Assembly (NCBI GenBank): GCA_012976225.1
Contig: JAAVVG010000020.1
Coordinates: forward strand, 186,001 to 250,000
DNA: 64,000 bases
Direction of reading: 5' to 3'
DNA from: Golubevia sp. BC0850
Lineage: Eukaryota > Basidiomycota > Exobasidiomycetes > Golubeviales > Golubeviaceae
Part shown: positions 48,818 to 61,306 of the stretch, piece after piece
Position numbering within the stretch: position 1 is the stretch's first letter
Layout: each line of letters begins with the position of its first letter
Made by a program: the position numbers and the translations under genes
Notes under the pieces: generated by a model
Database searches by the model: none
The model's input: the letters and a program-made list of their open reading frames with translations, nothing else
Told to the model about the DNA's origin: nothing

Positions 48818-49155
48818 GGGTGGGAGGAAGGAAAACGTTTCGAATCAAAATTAAATCGGCTTCATGTCATGTCCAAAAGTTTACACTGTCTAAATGCATT
48901 CTGATCAACTCTGTCACTTGATGAGTTACTCCCATTGAAATAAAGAAGAAGGGGTAGTCGTCGGGTGTGCGTGTATTCAAGAGTCTTGGGGCGGCTCGCG
49001 GCCCGTTCGAAAGCGGGGCTCGTTCTTCAGAGCCTTCAAACTACATAAATGAAGAGAGGTTGGAGTGGCGGTGCCTCAGTCTCTGAATTCATATAAAGAC
49101 CCATTTTGGTGAAGCCTTTTGTCCTTTCCCCATCACCCATCAACCTTCTTCAAGC
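48818..49155. other. Intergenic, GCN1 3' flank and promoter of the ricin-B-like gene
   Basis: Apart from the TATA box at its right end, nothing is seen. Confidence 0.4.
49092..49098 (+). promoter_or_regulatory. TATA box of the secreted ricin-B-like gene
   Basis: TATAAAG lies 64 nt upstream of the ATG at 49156, the same spacing as the TATA box of the small secreted protein gene at 2005. Confidence 0.55.
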
Positions 49156-50196
49156 ATGCGATTCTCACCTTCCACTCTTCTTTTCCTCACCTCTCTCGCC
49201 ATCTCTTCGGTCTCGGCGGATTCTTTCAAGAGGATAGTTGGAGGTGTCTCCTGCAGTCCAGTCAGGGTTGGCTCGCTGGCATTGACTGATTTGGACGGAA
49301 ACAAGTACTGGGCTTCTCTATCTAAGGAAACCATTCCAACCTTTTCTGGAGAGAACGCCACATTCCTAACAACTCACCATAAGAATGGAAAGGCTGTGTC
49401 AAAGAAACAGGCTTCCTTCGACTTTGTCAAGTGTACGAGCACCTACCTTGGTTATCAGGCAGAGAACCCACCCGTCAACAATACTGGAACAAGTGAGTCC
49501 GCGAGTCAGCCTTCGAACAACAAATTTCGAAATCAAGAGTGTGTTTAGAGGAACGCGGACATCAATGTTGAGATCTGACCTCCGAGGCCTCAACTTAAAG
49601 TCAACCCCTAGCAACGTCCTCAACCATCGTGGCTGACGACGCGCGTTCGGTCGGCACCAAACTAGACCTTGAGCTCACCGATCCCTCTTTCCTTTCCTTC
49701 GATTCGACAGGCTACTACGGTCATGTTCTTCCAGCCACCGCTGATCAGAATTCGAAACAGTGCCTAACTCTCAGCACTGGAAACCCTCAAGCCAAGACTT
49801 CTCTGTTTGCAGGTTCAGTCTGTAACTTCAATGACAACCAGTCTCAGGAATGGAACACTTTCGGTCTGGTGAGTCTATATGTTCATATTCTCCTTACTTC
49901 TTCCTTGCCAACTGACCCATTTCAAAATTCCGTCTCATCTCGTCTTTCAGTCTAACGACACCGACGCTCTGTTCTTCCTTGGATCTAGAAACGGAACTAA
50001 GCCAATTGTGAGTGCAAAAGCTGCGGGGCAAGACTTTCGGGAAATGACAACTCTAACCTCAACTTTCTCTCTTCCATCTTCTTTGTGTCAGGATCGTTAC
50101 GTCTTAGTCGATCAAGACACAGGGAGAGTCACCATCAACACTGGATCGGCTCCCCTTGGACCTAACGGAACCTACTTCATGAGCTTGGAGGCTTGA
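49156..50196 (+). CDS. Secreted protein with ricin-B-like (beta-trefoil) features
   Basis: Exons 49156-49492, 49612-49868, 49951-50007 and 50092-50196 join in phase to 251 aa. Signal peptide: MRFSPSTLLFLTSLAISSVS. The protein has six cysteine-poor Thr/Ser/Asn-rich segments with several N-glycosylation sequons (NAT, NNT, NDT, NGT). The block KQCLTLSTGNPQAKTSLFAG, then VCNFNDNQSQEWNTFG, resembles one ricin-type repeat: Cys-Leu at the start, a second Cys, and the Q-x-W closing motif. A later GRVTINTG could be a degenerate repeat. Such lectin-like domains bind sugars outside the cell. The assignment is moderate because only one repeat is clear. A TATA box and A/C-rich leader suggest high expression. 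Confidence 0.7.
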
Positions 50197-50676
50197 TTTC
50201 TCACCCCTAAAACATTTCAACTTGTCAGGTCTGGTGCTTTCACATCAACTATCGAATTCTCAACGGACAATACATCTACCCTTCTTCGACTTCTTCTTTC
50301 TCCATCTTCGCCTACCATATTATGCCTTCTAATGCTTGTACATCATCACTCTCGTGTCAAGCTCTTTCTGTCCTTCTAATTCCACAATTCTTTGTCAGTA
50401 ATCCTGAGAGAGGTGCGAGGGTTCGCGCTTGCGATCTCCCATCCTGGTTCTTCGAACTCGTCTTCACAAGTCAAGTCCGATCGATATATCTGGTACCCCA
50501 ATTTTTCCACTTCCTTCTCTGCTGCTTTTGTTTACAAAGTGTCTTCAAAATGCTCATTTGTTGCTTGCTGCCTCGTCAGGAGCAGAAGACTGTCAAACAG
50601 TCCTCGCATCTCGAAAATCAAGATCAAGTTCAGACTCTAACCTCTCTATGAGGATCCCATTTAACCTTCGTCCTCT
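50197..50676. other. Convergent 3' flanks of the ricin-B-like gene and EMC3
   Basis: About 480 bp; only shadow frames. Confidence 0.4.
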
Positions 50677-52144
50677 TCACGAATACATAGCTAAAATCCT
50701 ATCCTCAATTCCATCTCCGACCCATCTCATTTTCAATTTCCCATCATCCACACCTCTCCCGATTCCATTTCCAGCTTTCTTCCTACTAACAACATCCGAT
50801 TCACCTCCTACCAAACCTTCAGCTTGAGATTGTAGATCCAAACCAACCAATTCCAAATTGTCTCTTTCAGCCTTATGGAGTTTTGTGAAATCTGGAGCGG
50901 TTGGACCACCCATTCCGCCTCCCATGGCCGCTCCTGCCAAAGGTGACATGGCTGCCATATCTCGAGTTCCATCGGCGGCTAAATAAGGGCGACAACGGAA
51001 GAGGAGATGAAGAAGAAAAGGGGGGTCAGAGGCGGAGAAAGAACGAATGTATGGTCTAAATTGTGGGTGATGCCTCAGATTTAAATTGAGAGGAGGTGTA
51101 CTTGGGATTGAAGCTCGGAAAGAATTAGACTCACCATTGCCTTCACCGAGAACTAATCGATAGATAGCATTTAATCCAAAAAGATTGAGGAAGTACCAAC
51201 TGATGGAACTGACCCAAGTTACATCCATATCTGGAGTTTCAATTCCACTCTGAAGCATTCTTTTGAATCTTAAGGTGAGTGGAAAAGGAAGCTTAACTGA
51301 GAGGGAAGAAAGATAAAGATAGTGGGAGAAAGATAAAGATAGTGGGGGAAAGAGGTTGAAAGATTAGGAAAGAGGGGAGTCAACTCTGGACAACCTTCTG
51401 ATCTCTCAAAGCTCCGAGCCCTTTCTCTCTCCTTTTCCTTCACCAATAGAGTTAACTCTTTTTCACTTCCAATTCCCAATCTCCAATCTTCTTCCTCCCG
51501 CCAAGTTCCCCATCATAAAACTCACTCAAAATAAATCCACTAAAGAAGAAATTGATCCAACCCATAATGACAGTTTGAGGAACCATCATGACCATAGATT
51601 TCTTCATTTGATCCATCATACCATCCATAGCTCCAGGATCTGTCAAAGGGTTCTTAGGGCCCTTCTCAGTTCCTTTCCCATCTTCATCTCCCTCTTCGAC
51701 TTGAAGATAATCCCCATTCGCCAAAGCTTCTAATAAGAAGCTTCTTCTAGTTAAGAATGAAGATGGAGAGATGTGAGCTCTGTTTGATCGAAGGATTTGA
51801 GATCTCATGACGATCCGCCTGGAGAAGAGAGAGAGAGAGAAGGAGGCAGAGGTAAGGAGAGATGGGGATGGAGATTGGAGAGGGAAAACTCACTGCTCCC
51901 TTATGGCTTTTAGATTTGATTTCTTTGGCGGGGAATCTAGTAATTGAGTTACGTTATGACGTAGAACACCGACCATTACCATGACTAAAGAGATGGGTAA
52001 CAGAACCCAATCTCTAATGGAACTGTCCAAGAAGAGCGATTGTCTGAGTAGGTGAGGGAAGGGAGACCATCGTCAGCATGATGGTTGAATTTGAAGCCTG
52101 TGTAGATGTTGAACTGGACCTGAATCTACTAACTCCACTGGCAT
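50677..52144 (-). CDS. EMC3: ER membrane protein complex subunit 3 (EMC3)
   Basis: Five exons: an 11-nt first exon 52134-52144, then 51894-52043, 51526-51818, 51135-51296 and 50677-50978; 305 aa, in phase throughout. The N-terminus [20 protein letters not shown] and the next helix [19 protein letters not shown] are diagnostic of EMC3. [20 protein letters not shown] forms the second helix, followed by [20 protein letters not shown] and [19 protein letters not shown]. The C-terminus is cytosolic and includes a Gly/Met-rich stretch. EMC3 is an Oxa1/YidC-superfamily insertase subunit that places tail-anchored and multi-pass proteins in the ER membrane. The tiny first exon uses a GTTAGT donor; alternatives did not keep the MPVEQSL start. 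Confidence 0.92.
51307..51346. repeat. 20-bp tandem duplication in an EMC3 intron
   Basis: Two perfect adjacent copies of AGAAAGATAAAGATAGTGGG (51307-51326, 51327-51346) within the third intron; a third partial copy follows. Confidence 0.9.
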
Positions 52145-52313
52145 CTTGAAAATCCTTGTCCTTGAAGGGAAAGACAGCTGAAGTGGGATAGCCTTCGAGT
52201 CGAGTTTCGCTTTGTTCTTGCTTCGCTTTGTTCTTGCTCTCTCTTCCTGAGACCACATCACTCCTACCAACCTTCCCTATTCTCTCTCTCCTTCTTCCAG
52301 TCATTGCTGCATC
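52145..52313. promoter_or_regulatory. Divergent promoter, EMC3 and RRM-protein genes
   Basis: 169 bp between start codons, containing a perfect 16-bp tandem duplication of TTCGCTTTGTTCTTGC (52206-52221, 52222-52237). Confidence 0.55.
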
Positions 52314-54338
52314 ATGGATTCAAGAATGAGAGATGGTAACCTTAACAGAAAGAGTAGAAATCAACCAAGAGTCTCAAGTGGCGCAAGGAATGCTCCTTAT
52401 GCTGTAAGTTGCAACTCCAACAGTAGAGTAGGTTAGAGCTTTTAAAGTTCCTCCCTCCTTCAATCATACAATCGTTTCGCTCAAGAACGATGGTTAATCG
52501 TCGGAACAGGTTCAAGAGTGTTCTTCTCCTTAGACTGGCAGTCGATGCGGAGAGAGAGCTTTCTCCTACTCTGCATCCAATTCAACACTCTCTTAACATG
52601 TCAATTCAACTCACGAAACCACTTCTCCCTTCTTCTATCCAACCTTTTCTTCACGTTGCTAATAATTTGGCGCTTCTCAGAGACCAGCTGAAGCTGAACG
52701 CCCTTCCAATTCCAGAATGCATTCTGCAGATGCATGGAAAGAGGAACCAAAGAGTAAGTACACAGCTCAAACTCCTTCCATTCTCTCTCTTCACGCTTCA
52801 AACCAATTTCAGAGCTTGAATTGAACTTGTAAGGAGCTGAAAAGACTAACCAATCGCGCTCAACTCCTCTGTGCAACCTCGATTTGCTCGTCCTTTGTGC
52901 TGCTCTTCAGCTGCTTCCTGGCCACCAGCTCAGCTTTCTATTAGAGGTTCAAGCGGTCCTCCAACTGTCGTGGTGTCGAATCTCATGTTAGGAACTACTG
53001 GTGAAGATGTCAGGGTGAGTAGCTAGGGGGTCGTGATCCTTTTGAGTGTCGAGAGGGTAGAGCACATGCTGAGAGACTGGAAGGACAGAGACTCCAACAC
53101 TGATTGTTGAAGCCTCAGATGAGGCAAGAGAGGGTGAAGTTCGGTTTCAAGAAGAACGTCTTGATCTTTGACTTGGACTTTGAAGGAGAGGCTTTTGGCA
53201 GAGCTTCCGTCATCCGTTCTTCTGCAAACGAGTGCTAATCTCTCCCTCGCCTCCTCTCTCTCTCTCTCTCTCTCCCCCTACTCCTTCAGATGACCTTCGA
53301 ACAATTTGGACAAGTCATGGAAGTTTATCAAAGACCTCCTCCCTCACAAAACTATCCTTCAGTAGCCTTTGAAGTTTCATTCAAAGAGAAAGAGGATGCT
53401 TTTCAAGCCATTGACAAATTCGACGGAGCTCTAGCAGATGGAAGGATTTTAGGAGTTCAATTCAAATCCACGATAGGTGATCCAAGATCTCCAGGTCATG
53501 ATGCTATGCAAAGACAATTAGCTTCTGCAGATTCACAGAGAAGAGGCCCAGATAAAGAACTTTTACCTTCTCCAGGTCCTTTACCTAGAGCTCCTTCTAC
53601 TTATGGTGGATACAATCCTCAACCGGATCCTCATGTTGGAACTTCAAGAGGAGGCGGTGGAGGTCATCAACATTTTCAATCTCAAGCTCCTCCAACAGGT
53701 CCAAGAGCTGCTCAAAATCAAACTCAACAGCGTCCACATCATCAAAGACAACAGAATGGAAAGGGGAAAACTTCAGGAACAGTTCCAACTGGACCAAAGC
53801 ATCTTCAATCGAAGGCTTCTTCTGCTCCTGTAGCTTCTACAAAACCTCTTGCTTCAAGACTTTTAACTCCTGCTCAAGCTAAACAACAAGCTATTGCTGA
53901 AGCTAGTAGGAAGAAAAAAGCTCAGGCTCAAGCTTTACTTTGGGCAAAACAGAAACAGGAGAAATTGTTGGCTGGAAAGAAAGGTGGAGGAAAAGTTGGT
54001 GGGAAATCAGGACCGCTTGCTGCTAGTTTGAAGGATCGATTGGGAAGTGTTCCTTTGGCTCAGAGACTTGCTGCTGAATCTCAGAAGACGGGTGCTAAGA
54101 GTGATGCAAAGTGAGTTTGAGAGAGAGAGTGAGAGATAGAGAATCGATCGTGGGAAGTACGCTGATAGCTGACATCATTATTTTTCAATCTTTGAACTGT
54201 TCCCTTCTCTTCTTTAGACTCACTCCTGCTGATCAGGAGAAGAAGGCGGCAAAATTGGCTAAGCTCAAGGCAAAGAGAGCGGCTAAGAAAGCTGAGAAGA
54301 AGGCTGGAGGAGCAGCAGTTGGGATGGAAGTCGATTAG
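52314..54338 (+). CDS. RRM protein, ALYREF/Yra1-like
   Basis: Five exons fit in phase: 52314-52403, 52681-52753, 52911-53014, 53290-54110 and 54218-54338; 402 aa. One RRM (about residues 70-150) has an RNP2-like strand TVVVSNLMLGTT, helix EDVRMTFEQFGQV, and an RNP1-like strand SVAFEVSFKEKEDA; the aromatic residues of classical RNP1 are weakly kept, as in the Yra1/ALYREF class. The C-terminus is Gly/Gln/Lys-rich and basic (ASRKKKAQAQ, GKKGGGKVGGKSG, KLAKLKAKRAAKKAEKK). Yra1-type proteins link the DEAD-box helicase Sub2/UAP56 to mRNA export. The RNA-binding assignment is solid; the ALYREF link is inference. The second exon was required to reconcile phase between exons 1 and 3. Confidence 0.8.
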
Positions 54339-55120
54339 GATCGAAAGGAAGCTACCTAGCTTGATGGTAGGGAAGAGGCGATTTTTCGAAGGTATGATTC
54401 TGCTCGTTATTTTGATCTACTTTATATCTTATCAAGCGATTGTTTTGTCTTCGAGTTCGTCTGCAGTTTTTCTCATGGCTTTCTTTTTCTCTGATCTTAT
54501 CTGTTCGTCCATTGATTTTGATCTTCCAATCAAAAGAAAGAATCAGTACCTTGCTCTGCGGAAAGGTGAGGAACTCCTTCTGAATCTCGAACTGAACCCA
54601 AATTGTTTCTGAATCACTCCGAAGTCTGCTCAAGGTCTCGAGACTCACCTCGAGAGGCAGCGAGGACGGATAATCTTCAAGATTGGCAATATAGTACGAA
54701 TGAACACGATTAAGAGAAAGGGAAGACAAATCAAGCAAGGCTTTTGCGAAAAGAATGAGAGAAAACCAAACGAAGCGAGAGAAAGATGAGCACACGAGGC
54801 TGGGTTAGTTGAGAAATGGAAACGCAACGGCTCTATGTAAAGGGAAAAACAGGGTAAAGAGATAGAGAGAAAGGTCCAAGAGAGAAGTCGGGAGGTGCTG
54901 GAAGAAAAGAGAATCGAGGAGTGAGGTGGAGTGGAGAAGAGGGAGAGGGCTTGAGGTTGGGAACAGCCATTTTGAGGAACAGTAATTGGCACGCCTCGAA
55001 AATAAGAATTTCGGCTGCTTCAAGCATAGAACTCTGGAGAAAAGGTGAAAGAAAGGGGTCCTGGTCAGTCTAAGCTCATCACGGACACCAAGTTTTACCT
55101 GCATTCCAGCTTGCCTTTCG
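54339..55120. other. Convergent 3' flanks of RRM gene and IQGAP
   Basis: About 780 bp without a supported gene; open frames on the minus strand are Leu/Phe-rich artefacts of a purine-rich plus strand. Confidence 0.4.
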
Positions 55121-58100
55121 TTACTCACTCTTATTAATCAAGTGGATCAAAAGATTCAGGTTAACAGTAGCCATTCCGTCCATCAGCTTCATCGATTGTT
55201 GACCAGAGAATTGAGCTTCCAAAAGGTCTTCGATTCTCAAATCGCAGTTGCCTCCTCCAACTCCCAAAAGGCTAGCTTCGACAGAGAAGAGACCAGGTTC
55301 ATCAGAAGAGATGGTGAGTGTGATGTTCTCCAAAGCTTTCCCACTCATTTCCAAAGCATCAATAGAAAGCAAGACTCCTTTCTCCTGAAGTCGAGCTGCG
55401 GTGTATTTGTAGGAACCGAACTTGGGAACTTTTCCACTGGCTTTGAGGTTTCGGATGTGAAAGTATTGCTGAGTGAAGGGAAGAACGAATCGCTTTTTTC
55501 TGTGAGAGGAAATGTCATAGAACAAAGTGCAAGGGATCAGCCTTTGAAACAGACGAGCAACGCCTCATCTTTTTCTCCTTTTACTCACCCTTTCTTCTGC
55601 ATCGTCTGCATCGAAGCATCAATGTAACTATTGTAACTGTTGATCTGTTCTTCGACGTACTTTTTCTTTTCTCCAAGGTTTGAAAGCGTGACGTTCATAG
55701 CCATCTTCTCATTGTGTCTCTGAATTCGTTTCCTGTGCTTGTTTCGGATGTCGATGGCGATGGCATTGAGCATGTCTTGATACTTGTTGGCTCTTGAAAC
55801 TCTGCCAAGTCTCTCCAGTTCGATCATGTTCTCCAATGTCCTGGCTTTTAGCTCGGCGAAAGAGAGTCGTCGAACATCCTCGAGTCTTGGAGTCGAATTC
55901 AGCATAGCTCCAGGAGGAGGGGGCGGCCTTTGACCTCTGAACCTCTGACGATCCGCAGCTACTTCCAGAGAAACAATCTCCTCCCAAGCCAGCTCATCCT
56001 CAGCAGTGACTGGAGCCACGAAGACTTCGACGAGAGAAGTACCCGACTGAACCTTGAGTAGAGCTAGCACCAATCGTTTGGTCTCTACGAAAAGAGCTTT
56101 CGTCTCTGCCTCTGGATCCTTCAAGGATTGCATTCGAGAGACTAGTTCCAGGGTGATTTCAGAGTCTCTGGCGCTGTTGAGCTCTTGAGTGTTGGAGACC
56201 GGAGGAGGTCCTAGTTGAGCTAAGATTTCTCGTAAAGGTGAACCTTGCATTGGAGCGAGATGATCGATCTGCTGACTAACTAGAAGATGCATCGAATAGA
56301 TCTCGTTGGGAGAGATGTAGATGACGGGTCTCTGCTGAACTGTGTGATCCAAGAACTCATCCGCTGAGAAGAACATCTCGGCGTCAGGGACATCCGTTAC
56401 TTGATGTAACCACTGAGTGAACCTTTGAGAGGCAGAGGTGACGTATTCGTTGAGAGGTTGAAGGTAAGGGTTGTCGTCCGAGAACAATCTACCAGCGGCG
56501 ATTTGAGTCAACATCTTGGAGACTTCAGCCAGGTTCTTCCTTTGGACTGGTCCTACCAAAGTTTCGATGACATCGAATCCTTCTGGAGCTACGATGGCTG
56601 GGTTGAGGTATCGGTAGTAGACGAGGTGACCAACGACCTTGATCAGAGCATCCTCGCTCTCGTTTGGGAATTTGGCTTGAAGAGCTCGGAAGACTTCTCT
56701 AGCGATGTACCTGATACCGAAGGGCATTTTTTTGGTGCTTCCAATGATTGCAGATAAGAAAGCTTCGGTCGTTCCTCTCAAAGCCTGGAGATGTCGAATG
56801 AAGATGGTCCTAGCCATTGGATCGGCGAGAGCTTCGTGGAAGTTGACGTCCAAAGGTCTTCTAGAAGGCTGACCGGTCTGCATCTCCTCAGTGTTGATGG
56901 TACCTCTGTAGATAGCGGAGGGGTCGGTTTCCAGATCCAAAGCGTCGTCGTCCATGATTCCTCTGACCAGAGGGGAAAGAAGCTCTCTGAGATACTTTCG
57001 CTCTTTCGCTCCTCTGTTGTACTGAACGACCAACTTAATGAATTGAGCGTTACCTCTCATAAACTCTTGAACCGAGTTGACCATTCCTAGTTCCTCAGTG
57101 ACACATCGTTGGAAGAGCTTGAGTAAGAGGTATTCTTCTCTAGCTTTCTGAGCGTAACCGAAAAGAGTCAGGACGATCTTCTCAACCTGTTTCCTCTGAC
57201 GATCCGCCATTTCCATCTTCGTGACTCGAGCGAACAACCTAGCCAGATACTCAGGTCGGGTCTGTAGCGAGTAGAAGAGCTCCTGATAGAGTTCCAATTT
57301 CTTCCTAGTAGCTCTGTCCATCGTACCTTGTTCGGCGAAAGGATCTCCAGCAGCCACCAGCACAGAGTTCCTTCTCTGAAGAGCGGCAGCGTCTCTGTCT
57401 TTCCCTAGCAGACCTCTCTCGTTCTTAGCTTTGATGAGTTCCTCGATTCCAATTTTGTTCTTGACCAGGAGAGCAATCTTGGTATCCAGTTCCGAAACGT
57501 CGTTCTCTAGCGTTTGATTCTCTCGAATGTTTCTGACAACTAACTTCCTCAACCTTTCGACCTCGATTTCATCTTCAAAGTCGTGATCCGAATCGTTAAG
57601 GAGATGTCCAAAGTTCTTGATAGTGGAGACAGGAACATTCTTTCCGACAGTCAGAGATCTGTACTGCTCTCCCTGCTGCTTCCCTCTGAAGAGACTCTGG
57701 ATCTTGACGATCTTGTCCATGTGTTCGTGGTAGTGTCTCAACTTAGAATAGAAGGCCCTCCTAGCTAGAACTCCTCGGAACAGAGATTGGAGGTGGATAG
57801 CGACGGGTTCTGAAGACTTGATGTGGTCGACCCACCATTGATGCTCTCTTCTGACCAGTAGACCTCTAATCTGAGATTGAACTCCAACGACGTCTGGAGC
57901 GACGAAGTCCAGCTTCTTCTTCTGTTCCGAGTGCTTCTTCCTGGCGAGAGCTGCTCTTGCAAATGATTGGAGTCCGCCTACTGACTTGGTGACTTCAGTC
58001 TTCTGCAGCGCTGTGCTCATCGCCCAGTACTTCTGTCTTGCTAGCAGCCCTCTGACTTGACATTGAACTCCAGTGATTCCATCTGCTGAAGATCTCAATC

Positions 58101-60759
58101 CTCGAATCTTCGATAGGAGATCTCTTCTGGCCAAGACTGCTCTGCAGGTACTTTGAAGCTTGATGACATCTTCGGTAGCGTCAGCCAAACGGAAAATCAG
58201 ATCTTCGTAAGCTTTTCTGGCCAGAACTCCTCTGACTTGAGCTTGAAGTCCCGAGACTCCAGTCTCGTGCTTGTCTAAAGCACTGATGTTCTGGAAGAAT
58301 TGCTTCCTGAGAAGGACTCCTCTGACTTGAGCCTGAAGTTTTGGAGCGAAGTCTCTGACGATTCTATCGTTTTCGGCCTGGATTCGTTCTTCCTCCTCTA
58401 TCTTGGCCAGCCTAGCTTCCTCTGCCAATTTGGCGAGGCGAGCGGTTTCAGCTAATCGCAGCCTTTCCTCTTCAGCTAGTCGAAGTCGTTCTTCTTCAGC
58501 TAGTCGACGTCGTTCTTCCTCTGCCAGTCGAATTCGTTCCTCCTCCTTTCGTCGGCTTTCTTCTTCTTCTCTTCGAACCCGCTCCTCTTCTTCTCTTCTC
58601 AGACGTTGCTCCTCCTCCACTCGTCTCTTCTCTTCGGCTCGGCGAGCAGCTTCCGCTTTCGTCTTCGCAAACGAGAGCCTAGATAAAGCTCCTCTGCAGA
58701 TACTCTGACAAGCTAGAATGGAAGAGAGGTTCTCTCCAAGCTCTCGATCGATACCTGGGAACGCGGAAAGGAGGATGTAAGAATCAGCGCTTCTCTAATT
58801 CCGAAATTCCCCTGTCATGACTTCCGAACTCGTCTATCAACTCACGTTCTTGCTCAGTTTCTGGTTCCACTTCAGGCTCCACGTTCATCTCCTTAGCAAG
58901 AGCTTTTCCAAGCCCACCGAAACTTGGCATGGCAACTCCAGCAGCGTCGAGACCTCTTTGAGTCTTTTGAAGCTGATCATCAGTGAATTCCAGTTTTCCG
59001 ACCAAATTTCCAACTTTGACTGCTCTACCTTGTCGTGCTAGAATGTGACTGTTGTGAGAGCGAAAAATGAAAGGGAAGAAAAGTCAGGTTTACAGCTCTT
59101 CTGTCTTGAAGAAGGGAAACCAGGAGGAAACGATCTGTACACTCACCTCAGAGCATGAATACAATAAACCACCTTTGGGAAATTCTTCTTCTCGTATAAA
59201 TCAGTTAATTCGAATTGGAAAAAGATGGGTAAACCAATTAGTTGAACGAATCTAAAGAAGTAATTAATATTGTCCGTATGTTTGTATTGAAGTTTTGGAT
59301 GAGCGAAAATCCTAGGAACAGTAGTAGGTTCAAAGACTCTAGCTAATTTAGCCAAAAAGATTCCATCTCTCATAGAGTTCTCCATATCAACCACGTCTCC
59401 TAATTTTTCATCAACGCAATGTTCCATCCATTCCTTAGCTTCACCACAATGACATAAATATTCATAAGCTTGAAGTAAATGTCTTTGGGTATCCATCCAT
59501 TTAGAACCACCCAGACTAGGAGTAGTAGAAGATCTCAAAGGAGAGAGATTAGAATTCAAAGTTGAAGGTAAAGCACTAGACGTAGGTCCACCACCTTGTC
59601 TAGCTAATCTAATTCTTCCGGATAGACCAGCTACATCTTCAGCTCCATCTGTAATTCCAGGAATCACAATTTCTCCTTCTTGATCTTCAGATTCCATTCT
59701 ACCAGGTCTTTCGGGTTTGCTCCAATCTTCTCCTTCCTTCAGAGACAGATTGTCGATCCCTTGAGGTAGAGTTGAACCTCTCTTTCCTTTCCCAACGGTC
59801 ATTCTAGTATGACTTCCATCATCGGTTCCAATTCCAGATCCTCCCTTTGTAGTGAAATCCCTCATCATCTTCAAAGCTCCCACTGAAGATCTCTTGAGAT
59901 CAGATACTCCACCTAGATGAACTTGTGAAGGCGTATGATGATGTGGATTGTTGGTAGGTTGACTCCAAAAAGACCCTCCCCCTCCTCCTGCTGCTGAGGT
60001 TCCACTTCCGCTGCTAATCCAACTAGAGTCCTCCTTCCCAGGGGAGGAAGGAGAGGCCATCGTAGAAGCGCCATACTTGGTAGGAGAAGTAGATCTTGGA
60101 GGATGCTGATCAAAAGGAGAGACCTTTGTAGGAGAGATAGGTCTTCTGTAGGAAGTTGGAGTGGTTTGAGTAGTTGAATCTGGATTCCTTGGAGCTGGTG
60201 GCATAGAGAAAGGTCTACTAGATCTATGAGTTGGAGTTGAAGAAGGTTGAGTTGAAACGGTTCCATAATTTGAATTGTTACTATTTAGAGTTGGGGATCT
60301 ACCAGAGAAGTTAGAGGAAGGTGAGGAGGAAGAGTTATTAGAGGAAGCAGAGGCTATGCTACCATTGGAACCAAAAGTTGAAGGTTGAGGATGAGTTGGA
60401 GAAGTTGGATTCGAAGCTGAATTGATTGAATCAGTTCTATTCAATAAGTTATCCCTTCTTGAAGGATCTAAAGAGGAAGTATGCCTATGACTATTTGGCA
60501 TCGGATATCTCCTGATAGAGCCTGAATGACTCAATCCACTCGCTCCAACTGGACTACCTCCTCCTGCTCCTGTAGTTCCATTGGAACCATTTGAGACATT
60601 ACTAGTTGAAGTATCATTGAGAGAGAAGGTACTACTCCTAGAGTTAGATCTCTCTAATAACCTTGTCTGATAGGCGAATGGATTATTCCGAGCATTAGAA
60701 GAGGCTGATGGTGGTGGAACTGATGAATTAGAATTGCTGTTGCTTGATGACTTGTCCAT
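55121..60759 (-). CDS. IQGAP-family scaffold (Rng2/Iqg1-like)
   Basis: Four exons fit in phase: 59147-60759, 58846-59048, 55589-58754 and 55121-55499; 1786 aa. Order: a disordered Ser/Asn-rich N-terminus (1-420) with many SP/TP sites; a calponin-homology actin-binding domain (about 420-555, MDTQRHLLQAYEYL, LAKLARVFEP); a Glu/Arg helical stretch (about 640-710); a series of IQ motifs (about 740-960, such as LQAQVRGVLLRK and LQSLFRGVLARRAF) for calmodulin and myosin light chains; the RasGAP-related domain (about 1120-1360, with YYRYLNPAIVAPEGFDVIE); and the RasGAP C-terminal domain (about 1490-1786, FVLPFTQQYFHIRNLKASGK). IQGAPs organise the cytokinetic actomyosin ring; the GAP-related domain is usually catalytically inactive. 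It is next to the myosin light chain gene. Confidence 0.96.
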
Positions 60760-61306
60760 TATGATCTCTAATTGATCGATAGATGATTTAGTCGTTAGTG
60801 GAAGGAAGAGGCAGTATGGGTCGTGGGTCGTGAAGGTGAAGACGTGGATGGATGGGATGAACAGGAGGAAGGATTGAGATGCTGCGTTGCCTTGAGTTGC
60901 GCCTCGTTGTTGTTCTTGACGTAAATTGCTGATTGGGTCGTTAAAGGGAAGGGACCCAGAGAGGAATAGATGCAAGAGTAACTTCCTCCTATACTTGGTG
61001 TGGTATAGAGAAGAGGTGAAGCAAGCCCCTTTATTAAGAGCCTCTATGAACAAGAGACGCGTCTCACAACAACACTCGGATCGGATTTGGTCATTAGATA
61101 GATTGTGGAGGAAAGTAGAAGTACAGAGAAGAAGCACAGAGAAAAAGTAACATGAACAAGGGCGGAAATCCGAGAAGCGACAACGCAATGCATGGATAGG
61201 AAAGGGAAAGAAAAAGAGAAGGGGCTTGACAGATTCGTCCAACGAATCATCTCGCCTTCGACTAGAACCTCTGTTGAGGCGATCGATAGAACGAGGAATC
61301 TGGAAT
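60760..61306. other. IQGAP promoter and 3' flank of the light chain gene
   Basis: About 550 bp. The IQGAP reading frame stays open upstream of its ATG but contains no further ATG, so it is 5' leader. Confidence 0.45.
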
